Assembly (NCBI GenBank): GCA_900095095.1
Contig: FMBT01000401.1
Span: 62,001 to 126,000, forward strand
Direction: 5' to 3'
Source: Fragilariopsis cylindrus CCMP1102
Taxonomy: Eukaryota > Bacillariophyta > Bacillariophyceae > Bacillariales > Bacillariaceae
DNA length: 64,000 bases
Below the pieces are notes generated by a model. It was not told the origin of the DNA. It was given only the letters and a program-made list of their open reading frames with translations, and ran no database searches. Both the position numbers and the translations under genes were made by a program. Shown piece by piece: positions 44,441-55,738 of this stretch (within the stretch, counting starts at the first letter, position 1; every line of letters starts with the position of its first letter).

Positions 44441-45029
44441 GAATGGAGTCATCCATCTACTCGACAACAGCAACAACAATTTTTACATCGTCTTCAGAAA
44501 GTTTTAAAGGACGTTATGACAAATCAAGAAGAAAAATGGTACAGTCGTGATGCACGTTGTACTTGTACGTCAATGAACCATTAAGTAATTGCATTCCTGT
44601 TCCTGTTCCTACTACTCTTGCTCAAAACAAAACAGTTGCGGATTCATCAATAGCACGACGACTGTCATTACTGGGTAATACAGGTAGTAAAGCAAACACA
44701 AGAACAACAGGATACTGATAGGTGCAGGAACACCAGCAATTATTGATAGATTGGTACATAATAATGACGAGAATGGAAATAAGAATAAAGATGATTATTC
44801 AGCAATAATGCAATCAGCGAAGGAATCACGTGTAGTAGTTTTCACAAATATAATATATGTACCGGTGGTTGCAACAAATGACAATGGAGACAACAACAAT
44901 AGTAATGTGTTGGGTGTATTAAAAGTAGAATTAGGTCAAAATGGTGGTTCCTTTTATTCTACTGGATCAGAAATTAAGGATGCGAAGAGAGTTGCGAGAA
45001 ATCTTGGTTTCTTTATGAATCATTTTTGA
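44441..45029 (+). CDS. GAF-like domain downstream of TMEM65 (frame breaks)
   Basis: Coding-like sequence in three frames reads FLHRLQKVLKDVMTNQEEKW, YLYVNEPLSNCIPVPVPTT, ILIGAGTPAIIDRLVHNND, then SAKESRVVVFTNIIYVPVVA and VLGVLKVELGQNGGSFYSTG, ending AKRVARNLGFFMNHF. The order (helix, sensor-strand with TLYV-type start, then VxGVL strand and a closing helix) resembles a GAF ligand-binding domain. It may be the C-terminal half of the TMEM65 gene, since the gap is tiny and the strand the same, or a separate gene without a clear start. A Gln run opens it. The function is unknown. Confidence 0.5.
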
Positions 45030-45846
45030 ATGTAAAAATAAATGTATTCAATATGTAATATTTGATCGTACATAATCAATGTATATAAAATAAGCTTACA
45101 TCATTTTTATGATGTTTCAACAAATGACTCCGACGCACTCTACTACAGTAGAAAGCAGAGAAATCAAAGACTTTTATCATAATAAATAAGAATATAGAAT
45201 GTATATATAAGAAAATACTGTTAACCCATTTCTATCCACTAAACAGAAATGAGATTAGTAAAAAAGTAGCTAGTTAGCTACCAGCTAATCTCGGGTAAGT
45301 TTGACACTATAACTTCGCCGTCTCTGTGTACGTTACTAGTAACGCATAGACAATGAGGTATTGTACACCCAAACGTGGCTCAATCCAGTCCCGCTCCATC
45401 CTCGACTAGCTCGATTCCCAACATTTACTTAGACATCTTGATTGTAGGAACTAATACAAAAATGGCAGCACATGGATTTTTTTAATCATGGGGAGCTGCC
45501 ACCTCGGGAAAAGAGGGAGTCGTTTTAAGCGTGCCGAGATTGCCAAAAATTAAAAGAAATCAAACCGTCACAACTTCCTGTATGAAAATTTCTCCCTTGT
45601 CAACTTAGCGTACTGTATACTACTTCTAATCAGAAGTCTATTATCCGTCCGAACTTACAGCACTGCTCTTACAGAACAAACCCAAACATACAGCATAACG
45701 TCTTGTTTAAAGGTAGGACGATCCATCATCATTCCATGCATGGGCAAAGGGCAGCAAAAGTAAATCTCATCGCTCTCCCCAATATCAAATAGGTCGCGAG
45801 CCATTTTAGATCAAAATACTGATAGCAAATATACCATCCAACAACT
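45030..45846. other. Intergenic region upstream of the coiled-coil gene
   Basis: TACAGTA near 45143 and TACTGTA near 45613. A weak tRNA-like stretch (TACGTTACTAGTAACGCAT then GGCTCAATCC) lies at about 45328-45390 and resembles the one near 17984. No gene is seen. Confidence 0.35.
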
Positions 45847-48800
45847 ATGGATAGATCTATGGTGGACGCTCCTCTCCGAGAGGAGATGTTGATGCTTCGA
45901 AAAAAGGTAGTCACACTAGAAACTGCCAAATCCGACTATGATAGAGTGAAAAAAGAACTAACCAAGATTAAAGTAACGATGCACGAGGACAAGTCGCAAG
46001 TAGAACTCGATTTCATGAATCAATTATCGGCTGTCACAAGAGAGAATTCTTTGAAAATGGAAGAAATCAGTGTTCGCTTACAGGAGAGTAATAATGTGAA
46101 TCGAGCTCTGAGTGATCAACTACAAATAGACCTGCCAGGTGCAAAGGAAATGGAAAAGAGATTTCAAGATATTGAGTCTAGTCACGAAAAAGAAGTTTCA
46201 CGGCTGATGAATGAATCGACTCGAAATTCGATTGAATTGGGAAGGATGAAGAGAGAGGTAAATGATATGCAAAAGTCAAGGGATGGGCTTGCTCTGAAGT
46301 TAAAGAGCGTTGAAAAATCAGAAGTGTCAAAGGAATCAGTACGATTAAATCCCGAACTAAAAGAGTTACGATCACAATCAAACAGCACGTTAGAACTTGA
46401 AAAACAACGGAAGCTACTGGAGGATGAACTCAAGATTACGGCTGACGGTCGAAGTGAAATGGAATTGGTTATATCTCGTCTCGAAAATGAAAACGAAGAA
46501 CAGAAGAAGCTACTGGAGGATGAACTCAAGACTACGGCTGACGGTCGAAGTGAAATGGAATCGGCTATATCTCGTCTGGAAAAGGAAAATAACAAGTTGA
46601 AAGAATCTTTACTGTCAACTTCAGTATCTAAAGTAGAATCCGAAAAGCATCATACAGTGCTTATGAAGGAACTTGAGGTCTCAGCTACCAGTCATAGAGG
46701 AAGAGATACGGCGATTGTTCAGTTAGAAGATGAAAATCGGCAACTGAAGGTTCATGTTGAGTCGCTCAGGGAGGAGAATCATGAAATGCAGGATATTGTA
46801 GAGAATATTGATAGCGGTGAAAAACTATCCGCTTGTGATAGCATCGAGAAGGACACGATCATATCCCAGCTAGAGAATGCAATCCAAGCGTTGCAGAGAT
46901 CCTCTGAGCGGATTGAGAAGGAAAATAGGGAACTAAAAGATTCGCTCTGTAATGAAAGTAGCGGAATACAGACTCGTGAATTTGGATGGTCACAATCAAA
47001 CACGTACCCACACGGACAACAAACTAGTAGTCCTAGTAATAGTGTGGGATCTACCGAAAATCAAACTCTTCGAATAATCCAGCGATTTGAACAAAATCTA
47101 AAGCCTGAAGGCCAAATGAAACAAAAGTCTGCTGCATCGATCAGGACAAAGGCGACGAATGGCAGAACGAGCGACATAAAAGTACACGCACTGAAGGTCC
47201 AAGTGAATAGCCTAAATGAACAACTGGAAAACGAACGGAAGAACGCATACAATCTAAGAAAGGCAATCCACGAATTCACAATTAGTACACGGCTAGATCA
47301 GAGTGGTGACGAGACAGATCCTGAGCCAGCTGTGATGAGTATTGTAGAATCTATTGAAAACAGGATGGAAAAACAAAGAGTGGACGAAGATCCTGTTTCA
47401 ATTCAGCGTTTGATGGGTCGTGTTGACGATTATCCGGACTTTCCGAAACTGGCAGAAGGGTTGGAAGCAATTAAAGACGAACTGACATCTCATCGGAAAC
47501 AAGTCGTTGAGCTGGAAGACGAATTGGCGAATCAATGCGAAATTAATTGTACTCTCTTGAAAGAGATCAGCAACTTGTCAAATGAGAATGAAGCATCGTG
47601 TATCTCAGTATTGAGTAGTCCGAATTACGGTGGCGATCAGGAGGAAATCGATAGATTAATGATGGAAGTTGCTAATATCAAGTCTCAACTTTTCAACTCG
47701 GATCAGGCTCGGTCAAAATTGCAAGAAGAGATTGATCGTACAGAAAATGAATACAGTGAAGAAAGCATACATTACAAAGCCCAGTTGGAATCAGCACAAA
47801 AGAATATCTATAGTATCACGTTACTAATGAATGAAAGCAAATCGTTGCATCAGGAAGAAATCGATGAATTTGTTGCTAAGATTGATGAGCTACAAAGTAA
47901 GATCGATAAGAAAGAAGAGACGTCAAGGGTATTGGAAGAGAAAAACTCTGCTCTTGAAAACCAAAAAGAAGAAAGTGATAGCGTAAAAGCCACGGAACTA
48001 TGCAAATCCCAAATATCAGAGCTTGAAGCTGAATTATGCACAACCAAAGATCGTCTAGCAGAATGCGAGCTAAAGTTCAAAAGGGCCGAAGAGGAGTTGA
48101 AAATGTTGGAAGAGAAAAATACTGCCATTGAAAATCAAAAGGAAGAACACTGTCTATCCCTGACAAACGAATACGAATCTTCCCAGACTACTAACAAAAA
48201 TGCCCTGGAACAATACAAATCCAAGATATCAGAACTCGAAACTGAATTATCCACGACAAAAGATCTGCTAACGGATTTCAAGCTGAAGTCTTTTCTGCAT
48301 GTAGAAGAGCTTAGCTCGAAGCTAGAGTCGCTGGAAAAGAAGCTGCTCAATTCCGAAGAATCCAAGACTACTCTCGCTGTCGAGAAGGAACAACTCATGG
48401 CTGAAGTGAATCGTACTCCCGAAAAGAAGATATTATTAGAAGATGAAGCGCAACAGCAGCATGAGCAATTAAAGATGCTCCAAAAAACAGTCGACGAGAA
48501 GTTAGCTGAAGTTGAGAAAGCCCGTGAGGGTGACGACTCACAGATAAATAGGCTACAAGATCAAGTTAGATCCCTGGAGGAAGAGTTGACAACCACGCGA
48601 GAAAAAGTTGGTCAGTTGAACGACAGTCTCGTAGAGAAGCATGGAATGGAATTCACTGTCGAAGAGCTTTCTCGAAAGAACATACAGTCTTTACACGCAC
48701 AGATTAACAAGCTTCAAGAAGGAACGACAAAAAAACACATGGAGCTTGCGGAAATTGAAACGAAGTACAAGATGGAAATTACTGAGCTCGAAGAAATAAT

Positions 48801-49428
48801 AAATTCTTTAAACGTTGAAATAGACGCGATATTGAAAGCCACAGATTTGAAGGTTGAAAGGTTAGAACAAATATTCGAAGGACAAGAGGGCACGAATCAA
48901 CGTCTAGAAAAAGAAAAAGAGCAACTCGTTCTGAGCATGAGCGATATGATGAAAACCAGACGAGATGATGTCGATGATATCCAGAACGAGTTAGTGGGGA
49001 CGAGTACACGCTTGGCGAATCAAACTAGAGAGATTTCCGCACTCAAATCACGACTCGAAGAAGGTCAATATCAGACGAAGGAGATGGGTCGCTTGAAGCA
49101 AAGAGTCACTGAATTGTCACACGAATTAGTTTCAAAGAAGGAAGCAGATGAAGAGTTTGATAACGAAACTTTAGAAATTGAAAATAGCGAGCTTCAGGAG
49201 AAGCTTCGGGATGTAACAGCTGAGCGATGGGCAGCAGAGGCAAAACTCCAGCAGTACGTATCCGATCGGGGTGGAGGCTCGTCAAGATCGGTTCAGGTTT
49301 TAAGAGAACGAAACGCCGCTTTGAAGCTTGAGGTTGAGAAGTTGACAAGGAAGCTTAAAAAAATGTCAGATGAAACGAAACCAGATCCGATGGGAAAGGA
49401 GGTGACATCGACAAGATGTGAAATATAA
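45847..49428 (+). CDS. Long coiled-coil protein (1193 residues)
   Basis: A single-exon frame made almost wholly of heptad repeats with Leu, Glu, Lys and Gln: LREEMLMLRKKVVTLETAK near the start, then long stretches to LRERNAALKLEVEKLTRKL near the end. A less helical, Ser/Asn-rich break lies at residues about 378-415. The size and composition fit golgins, centrosome/basal-body or myosin-tail-like proteins, but no family-specific domain (GRIP, head) is visible. Two internal duplications are listed separately. Codon use is richer in GAG/AAG and the protein lacks the Asn runs of its neighbours. It is the longest gene here and has no frame break. Confidence 0.8.
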   Translation: MDRSMVDAPLREEMLMLRKKVVTLETAKSDYDRVKKELTKIKVTMHEDKSQVELDFMNQLSAVTRENSLKMEEISVRLQESNNVNRALSDQLQIDLPGAKEMEKRFQDIESSHEKEVSRLMNESTRNSIELGRMKREVNDMQKSRDGLALKLKSVEKSEVSKESVRLNPELKELRSQSNSTLELEKQRKLLEDELKITADGRSEMELVISRLENENEEQKKLLEDELKTTADGRSEMESAISRLEKENNKLKESLLSTSVSKVESEKHHTVLMKELEVSATSHRGRDTAIVQLEDENRQLKVHVESLREENHEMQDIVENIDSGEKLSACDSIEKDTIISQLENAIQALQRSSERIEKENRELKDSLCNESSGIQTREFGWSQSNTYPHGQQTSSPSNSVGSTENQTLRIIQRFEQNLKPEGQMKQKSAASIRTKATNGRTSDIKVHALKVQVNSLNEQLENERKNAYNLRKAIHEFTISTRLDQSGDETDPEPAVMSIVESIENRMEKQRVDEDPVSIQRLMGRVDDYPDFPKLAEGLEAIKDELTSHRKQVVELEDELANQCEINCTLLKEISNLSNENEASCISVLSSPNYGGDQEEIDRLMMEVANIKSQLFNSDQARSKLQEEIDRTENEYSEESIHYKAQLESAQKNIYSITLLMNESKSLHQEEIDEFVAKIDELQSKIDKKEETSRVLEEKNSALENQKEESDSVKATELCKSQISELEAELCTTKDRLAECELKFKRAEEELKMLEEKNTAIENQKEEHCLSLTNEYESSQTTNKNALEQYKSKISELETELSTTKDLLTDFKLKSFLHVEELSSKLESLEKKLLNSEESKTTLAVEKEQLMAEVNRTPEKKILLEDEAQQQHEQLKMLQKTVDEKLAEVEKAREGDDSQINRLQDQVRSLEEELTTTREKVGQLNDSLVEKHGMEFTVEELSRKNIQSLHAQINKLQEGTTKKHMELAEIETKYKMEITELEEIINSLNVEIDAILKATDLKVERLEQIFEGQEGTNQRLEKEKEQLVLSMSDMMKTRRDDVDDIQNELVGTSTRLANQTREISALKSRLEEGQYQTKEMGRLKQRVTELSHELVSKKEADEEFDNETLEIENSELQEKLRDVTAERWAAEAKLQQYVSDRGGGSSRSVQVLRERNAALKLEVEKLTRKLKKMSDETKPDPMGKEVTSTRCEI
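46411..46593 (+). repeat. Tandem duplication inside the coiled-coil gene
   Basis: Two copies with a 96-base (32-residue) period are almost identical at the DNA level. The shared protein motif is KLLEDELK-TADGRSEME followed by ISRLE. High DNA identity suggests a recent duplication in frame with the heptad phase. Confidence 0.85.
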
Positions 49429-50430
49429 TGGATTTGTGCAGGTTTACAATAAAAGCTATTGTATTATACTTAGGGAAGATGTAGTAACAATGTCCGTCAA
49501 TCATAGAGTAAAGTAAATGTAAAATAACAGTGAAACAACTATTTCTCTTACATCATTTTAGATTAACTTCAACTAACTAGAAACGAAGTCTGGACAATTT
49601 CATTAAGAAAAGACACGAAACAAATGTAAGGCGGGGCATGGAATGAGCTTCTCTCCCATCAATATATACTAACTAAGTCTTTCTTCTTAACCAAGTTTAT
49701 TGAGTTATGATTTATAATTTTTCTTTCCAGTCATGCAATGCAATCCAACCAACTAATATCTATCACCATGAGCTAAGTAGCAAAGCCAAAACTAACTCTC
49801 ACTACACAGTTTAATGGCATAACTTACATAAAATAGTAAGGATCTGTTAATATACTTGTGCAATGGAACATAGTACTTAGGGTACTCTGTTGGCTACCAT
49901 TAGCATAGTAGCTAAAGTTTAAAGTTGATATTATTGTGTGCGTTGCAGCAGTTGGTGATGTGTGTTTTAAATCCAGTCCCACATTGAGTGAGTCGTGAAA
50001 GATGCATTACTGACTGACTCAGAACCAATTACACACTTACACGTATCTTCCGGGTACAGTACTGAAGTACAGTAGAGAAAAGGAGACTTCTTCGACACGC
50101 TACTAGTATTTTCACACGCATGTCACCTTTGTGTCAGCGATTTTGATGATGAAGAAAGCAATCATCAACAAAAAGCAAAAAACAATCAACACGCAGATTG
50201 TATGATGATGCTAACAGAAACTTCTTGTTCTAATTGTTACCTTCTAAGAGAACAATTCAAATACAAATATACTTGCAGTAACTTACTAGTAGTGATATAC
50301 CAACATACATCAGAACAATTCCATCATCCTGCTGGCACGATCCATTTCCTTTGATAACTATTTAAAAAAAAAAACGCAACACTATCGAATCAATCAATTT
50401 ATCAATCAATTTCTACGGTATGAATACGAA
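49429..50430. other. Intergenic region upstream of the CCA enzyme
   Basis: No gene is seen. Two TACAGTA copies lie near 50054 and 50067. An A-run of about ten bases is at 50364 and AATC repeats at 50389-50411. Confidence 0.4.
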
Positions 50431-53400
50431 ATGTGCTGTTTAAGTGAGTCAATAGAAACGAGAACGAGAGACGACGACGAACGAGTTCTTTATACTTCTT
50501 CTACGTCTTACACGGTACCAAAAGGAATATCGATAGTAACGACAGAACCTGATAACAATTCTAGAAGAAAACCAAGAAGAAATCATACATCTAAAATAAT
50601 AATAATAAATTCATCATCACAGCAATCATCATCATCAATAGTACCAATAATAGGTATGTTTCAGCGTCAAATAATAATAGTGGTAATGATGTTGACAATA
50701 TTATCATCGTCCCGTCTCCTGCTGAAAAGGATACCCATCGCAAATGGCTTGTCCGTAACAAGAACATCAACAAAAACAAAAACAACGAGGAGCGGCGGAA
50801 TAACAACAACTGCAGGAACAACAGCTTTATTGAAAACAATTTCAATTTCCCCAGCAATATCGTCATCATCGTTATCATCCTCCTCGGCATTGAATTTAGC
50901 ACTGGACTCTCGAGAACTTCGATTTTATGGTGCTGCTGGTGGGGATACCGTTAGACGATCAAGTAGCGACAGTAATAGCAAAGATGCTGCTGCAGATGTT
51001 GGAACTTATTACAATCAGGAATGGTTTGCTAGTGCAACTTTGTCTGCCACGAAGGATCCAAATCAAACACCCGTTCTTGCGTTAGCGGGTGTCGGATTAG
51101 AAGAGAATGAAGAACTGAACAAAAGGATCAATAATTTCAACAAAAATAAAAATATCAATGACAGTACAAGTATGAATAGCAGCAACAACGAGGATGGCAG
51201 AACAAACAACAACAAAAACAACAACAGTAACGAGAGTAAGAAAGAAGAAGACGGATCTACTTCTTCGCATTATTGTTACGAGACAGAGCAACAACAACAA
51301 AAACAACAACATCCTCCTCCGAAACGTGGGTACGGGCCCTATATTAATCTATCTCCAGAAGAACGTGAACTGTTTCGATTGATACGAAAAGCACGGGATG
51401 AATCTGGTCTATCCACGACGATGCGTGTGGCAGGTGGATGGGTCCGTGACAAACTATTGGCAACACCGGAATTTACCCGCACATATGGTTTCCTCGACAA
51501 TCATGATGATGATGATGATGATGGAGATGATACTACTATCGCTCGCAACAACGGCGGTAGTAGCAGCGGCAGCAGCAACAGATCTACACCCAAAAGATTG
51601 ACTTCGAAATATAAGACCTCATCTGCACAATCAACTTCAGCAGGTCGATTTGGAGGGAAGGTAATTGGCGACGGAAAAAAGAACAAGAAAAAGAACAACA
51701 AGAACAGCATCAACAGCAAGAATGCTTCTACTGCAGGATCGATGCAACGATTTCAACAACATGAACCTGTGGATATTGATATTGCATTAGATGATATGTT
51801 GGGAAGAGAATTTGCGGAACTATTAAATGAATGTTTAAGCAAAATGGGTGAAAAGACGCATGGTGTGGGTGTGGTATTAAAAAATCCTGAAAAGAGTAAA
51901 CATTTAGAAACAGCAACAATGAAGGTTGGTACATTTTGGATTGACTTTGTTAATTTACGTGCCGAAGAATATACACAAGATAGTCGTATTCCAGATTTAA
52001 TGAGAATCGGTACGCCATCAGAAGATGCATTTCGAAGAGACCTCACCATCAATAGTTTATTTTACAATGTGAATAATGGACAAGTGGAAGATTGGACAGG
52101 ACGTGGTTTTGAAGATTTGCGACGATGTGTCGTTTCGACTCCATTAGCACCCCTGACAACACTCTTAGATGATCCATTGCGAACATTGCGATCGGTACGA
52201 TTTGCAGCACGTCTACGATTTACCATGGACGATGCATTAGTGGAAGCTGCCATGGATGATCGTGTCCGCAAAGCATTAGCTGAAAAAGTTTCACGGGAAC
52301 GAATCGGTTGTGAAGTTGATTTGATGTTACGGTCACCTGATCCTGTCGGTGCTATGCGTCTATTAATCAATTTGAATTTAGCCAGAACAGTTTTTCCGAT
52401 TGAAAAATTATTAAGTACAACGAGCACCACATCCATCAGCAGCAGCAGCAGCAGCAAGAACGAAGACGAAGACCAAGATGACTTTTATGAGGATTTATTT
52501 GAAAGAGGTTTGGATTTACTATCGACCAATTACGATCAATTGGAAGAATGTAAGCTATTTCCACCCGTTTGGTGTAATAAGTCCTATCAGGGCTCCTATA
52601 CAACACATGGGACACAAGATATTTCTCTCTCTGAAGATGATGACGCATTACGATATATGTGGTATGCATCCTTCCTTAAACCATTGTACGATCATTCTTT
52701 AATGATTGATCCACTGGGTAAAAACTTAGGAAAAAAGGCAAATCGTTCTGTCGTTTGTAAACTTTTAGTCGATGAATTAAAACGACCAACACGAGAGGCG
52801 GAAGCTGTAGGAAAAATTATGAAGGGTGCAAATGACTTCAAACAATTGATGGATTGTGGTGGAGATTTCTCGGCTGTTTCGATCTTATTAAGTGATATAA
52901 GAGTCCACGAAGTTAATGACGATAACATCAGCTCTTCTTCCTCCTCCTCCGATGATGATGTCAGCGACATTAGTAGCAATGCATCACAGGGTGGTGTGGG
53001 TAGTCGTAAGATGAAGTGTTCCATGAATGGTCAAGACGTCTACACTGCTACGGAAAATGACCCCGTTTGGGATCATGCTATGGAATTTCGTTTACAGTGT
53101 TCGAATATAATGCGGAAAGTTGGACCATTATGGAGAGCTGCACTTTTCTTGGCCATGTCGGAACACATTACGGAGGCTTTACAGGATGATTTGGATTATG
53201 TAATTGAAGGTGATATTGTTGATGAAAGCCAGGAAGATTTACGACAACGAGAAATTGAACGATACGATAGTGTCGGAACGGCAATGCAACGGATAGGACT
53301 TGTTGGGATATATGAACAAAAACCATTAATGGATGGAGGAGAAGTTAAAAAGGTATTACCTAACATACCAAAGGGTCCAATATTCCGTGATATAATGGAT

Positions 53401-53490
53401 GAACAAGTAGAGTGGATGACACTTCACCCATGCGCAGGAGCTGATATCCTTGCACGGCATTTAGCTCAAACGTTTCCCGACTACCAGTAG
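50431..53490 (+). CDS. CCA1: CCA-adding enzyme (tRNA nucleotidyltransferase)
   Basis: A 1019-residue frame. The poly(A) polymerase/CCA head starts with LSPEERELFRLIRKARDESG and RVAGGWVRDKLL (residues 332-343). The DxD metal site is VDIDIALDD (D448, D450). Then come VGTFWIDFVNLRAEEY, EDAFRRDLTINSLFYN (residue 536 on), DDPLRTLRSVRFAARLRF and the RNA-binding helical part ending in HPCAGADILARHLAQTF. It adds CCA to tRNA 3' ends, in nucleus, cytosol and organelles. It is twice the usual length because of a 300-residue Ser/Thr/Asn-rich N-terminus and a 100-residue insertion between the GG and DxD motifs. An inner Met (residue 76, FQRQIIIVVMMLTIL) could give an organelle-targeted form. Confidence 0.9.
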   Translation: MCCLSESIETRTRDDDERVLYTSSTSYTVPKGISIVTTEPDNNSRRKPRRNHTSKIIIINSSSQQSSSSIVPIIGMFQRQIIIVVMMLTILSSSRLLLKRIPIANGLSVTRTSTKTKTTRSGGITTTAGTTALLKTISISPAISSSSLSSSSALNLALDSRELRFYGAAGGDTVRRSSSDSNSKDAAADVGTYYNQEWFASATLSATKDPNQTPVLALAGVGLEENEELNKRINNFNKNKNINDSTSMNSSNNEDGRTNNNKNNNSNESKKEEDGSTSSHYCYETEQQQQKQQHPPPKRGYGPYINLSPEERELFRLIRKARDESGLSTTMRVAGGWVRDKLLATPEFTRTYGFLDNHDDDDDDGDDTTIARNNGGSSSGSSNRSTPKRLTSKYKTSSAQSTSAGRFGGKVIGDGKKNKKKNNKNSINSKNASTAGSMQRFQQHEPVDIDIALDDMLGREFAELLNECLSKMGEKTHGVGVVLKNPEKSKHLETATMKVGTFWIDFVNLRAEEYTQDSRIPDLMRIGTPSEDAFRRDLTINSLFYNVNNGQVEDWTGRGFEDLRRCVVSTPLAPLTTLLDDPLRTLRSVRFAARLRFTMDDALVEAAMDDRVRKALAEKVSRERIGCEVDLMLRSPDPVGAMRLLINLNLARTVFPIEKLLSTTSTTSISSSSSSKNEDEDQDDFYEDLFERGLDLLSTNYDQLEECKLFPPVWCNKSYQGSYTTHGTQDISLSEDDDALRYMWYASFLKPLYDHSLMIDPLGKNLGKKANRSVVCKLLVDELKRPTREAEAVGKIMKGANDFKQLMDCGGDFSAVSILLSDIRVHEVNDDNISSSSSSSDDDVSDISSNASQGGVGSRKMKCSMNGQDVYTATENDPVWDHAMEFRLQCSNIMRKVGPLWRAALFLAMSEHITEALQDDLDYVIEGDIVDESQEDLRQREIERYDSVGTAMQRIGLVGIYEQKPLMDGGEVKKVLPNIPKGPIFRDIMDEQVEWMTLHPCAGADILARHLAQTFPDYQ

Positions 53491-54385
53491 TTAGAATTAA
53501 GGGTAAAAATAAATAAAGTAATAATGATAATTGTACTCTATCTAGTAGTATTATTTATTATTATACAATACGGAAACACGCACGCACGCACGCACACAAA
53601 TACATAATCTGTGCAGTGATTCTCAACATGGCATACAACTGAATAGTAACGTACGGTTCAGTTTCTACCGTAATGGCACCATAATGTTCGTGTCCATATA
53701 TATGATAGGTAGGACACGTTACTGTCTTAGTTTCTTTCATATACAGTATACAGTAGGATATACAGCATAAAATAATATATATATAATATTATTATCCTAT
53801 ATGTTCAGATCTCAACCATACATTGTAGGAAAAAGAACAGAGCGGGTGTCGAAGAAAACGGCAACAGCATCAAGTACTTCGTAATATTAGATACATCATG
53901 CAGTAATTCACATTCTATCTGAGGGGGGGGGGGGGGGGGTTATCGTCTCATCTTTCTTAAAATAATGAACAACATTATTTTTGTCTTACCTAAATGAAAT
54001 TCAATTCATTTCAAAAATAAGACAGAATAAATTGACGACTATATTAACAGAAGGGTTAGGATTTTTTTTATGGAATGGACAGACACACAATACAGCTAAA
54101 TCTTACTGATAGTTTACTATTCCTTGCAATAAAGAAGATACAAAACGCAACAGCTGTCATACCTTACGAAGCAGCACTTTTATTCTATGTAGAATTCGTG
54201 TTCAGATAATACTATATGTAACAATTGACGCTTATACTGTACAAAGTACTTATTTCTATTACTTGAGAAGTATGTTATTTTTACTGCAACCCATCGTCCG
54301 CTAATAGGTAGGCCCGGTCAGATTTGTCACTATTATTTGTGTGTTTGAGTTTGCGTTATTTGCTTGCAATAGATTTTTGATATTA
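53491..54385. other. Convergent 3' intergenic region with a poly-G run
   Basis: It lies between the CCA enzyme and TLC genes. It contains a 17-base poly-G run at 53923-53939, an ACGC repeat near 53579-53595, and TACAGTA twice near 53742-53756. No gene is seen. Confidence 0.5.
53923..53939. repeat. Poly-G run of 17 bases
   Basis: Seventeen consecutive G on the plus strand, the only such run in an AT-rich window. The length may be uncertain in the assembly. Confidence 0.9.
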
Positions 54386-55655
54386 CTACAATCCATCTTG
54401 AACAACCATTGATTTTGGTCCCGTACCCATCCAACGTTCAATGATAGGTTTGAATAAGTCATAAGTCCATTTAAAATTCAGAACACATAACGCAGCATGG
54501 ACGGGAATAAACATTAGTTCCGAGAAAATATATTGTCCCGTTGATTCAATTTGTATCATCCACATATCAAAGAATATAAATAATAGTTTCGGATACAAGT
54601 AACATCGAATTACGATCCATGTTGTATAAAATAAAGTCGAAACTGTGGCTGTGATGACAGGTGGAGCGGTTCGATAACTTGAACAGTAACAACTTCGATA
54701 GACCAAACGACGAACAATTAATAACCATGTATTGAGTTCCACCGACAAAGTTGCACCCATCACCCAACGATATTGTGGATAAAATGGTCCCCCAGTCATG
54801 TAAAGCATGGCAACAATATGATGCTATTAATATCAATATTATTTGTTTGTTTGATTGTTTGTTTGTTTGATTGATAACATGCGGAAGCAATCACGTTGAT
54901 TATGAATATGCAAATGACGTCGTGTTGAGTAAGTATAATATGTGAATATTTTATGTCATGTCAGAGGAAGGAACACAGAAGCAAAATTCTCACATCAATA
55001 ATTGATAATGTGACGTACCTTTATAATAACACCAGGACTTTTTACACAGATGGGAATTAACGCGACCCAAGTTAGATCAATAATGAAATATATCAAAGTA
55101 GTCTAAATAGAACAAATAATGTTCAAAAACGCATGGGGTATGAATATAAAACAAAAAAGTGGTAAGTATTTGTACGGATCCTTCTCTCAATAAACAAAAG
55201 GAAACAAACAAACAAACATCTGAATCTCGTTACTTTCTTTGCTTGCACGATTAAAGAAGAAAAAGAAACGAGACATATAACTAACTAATCACACCATGAG
55301 AACGGACAGAATTTGACATGTTACTCACCGTCCACATTACCCAAAAGTAATCACCTGTGTAATGACCCGACGGAAACTCATAGTTCATAGCACATGCACC
55401 AACGACAAAAAATAGTCCGACAACATTAAACCAATCGTGATTGTCTCTAGCAATGTCAGATTCTGTAATATTTAATGTTAATGGTGGTTTCGATTTTGTC
55501 GTCTTTTGAGTTGCTAAAAATTTCTTCTCTTCTGATGGTAATAACGCCGAAGTAGTGGAAGTGTCATCAGAGGAAGTTGACGAAGATTCTTCAACAACAA
55601 AAGACGGTCCTTTTGTGGATGCGGATGAAGGCATATTCCTTTGTCTAGGAGCCAT
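54386..55655 (-). CDS. TLC-domain multipass membrane protein, 3 exons
   Basis: Exons 55655-55329, 55102-55019 and 54823-54386 join in phase 0 (GTGAGT, GTACGT donors) to give about 282 residues. After an N-terminal Ser/Thr-rich cytosolic part the first membrane segment is WFNVVGLFFVVGACAMNYEF. The second exon (YFIIDLTWVALIPICVKSPG) leads to HHIVAMLYMTGG, the His pair of TRAM/LAG1/CLN8 domains, then ATLSVELNTWLLIVRRLVYR, TATVSTLFYTTWIVIRCYLY and FIPVHAALCVLNFKWTYDLF. TLC proteins handle ceramide synthesis or ER lipid homeostasis. The Lag1 catalytic motif is not complete, so I infer a TMEM56/CLN8-like protein rather than a ceramide synthase. Confidence 0.78.
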
Positions 55656-55705
55656 TTTGCTTTTATTGTTCGGTATGTATTTGTTTTATTGCTGTTGTAT
55701 TATTA

Positions 55706-55738
<33 letters not shown>

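Noticed and set aside
46182-46595. Ser-rich minus-strand frames inside the coiled-coil gene
   Set aside because: They are antisense shadows of Glu/Lys-rich codons.
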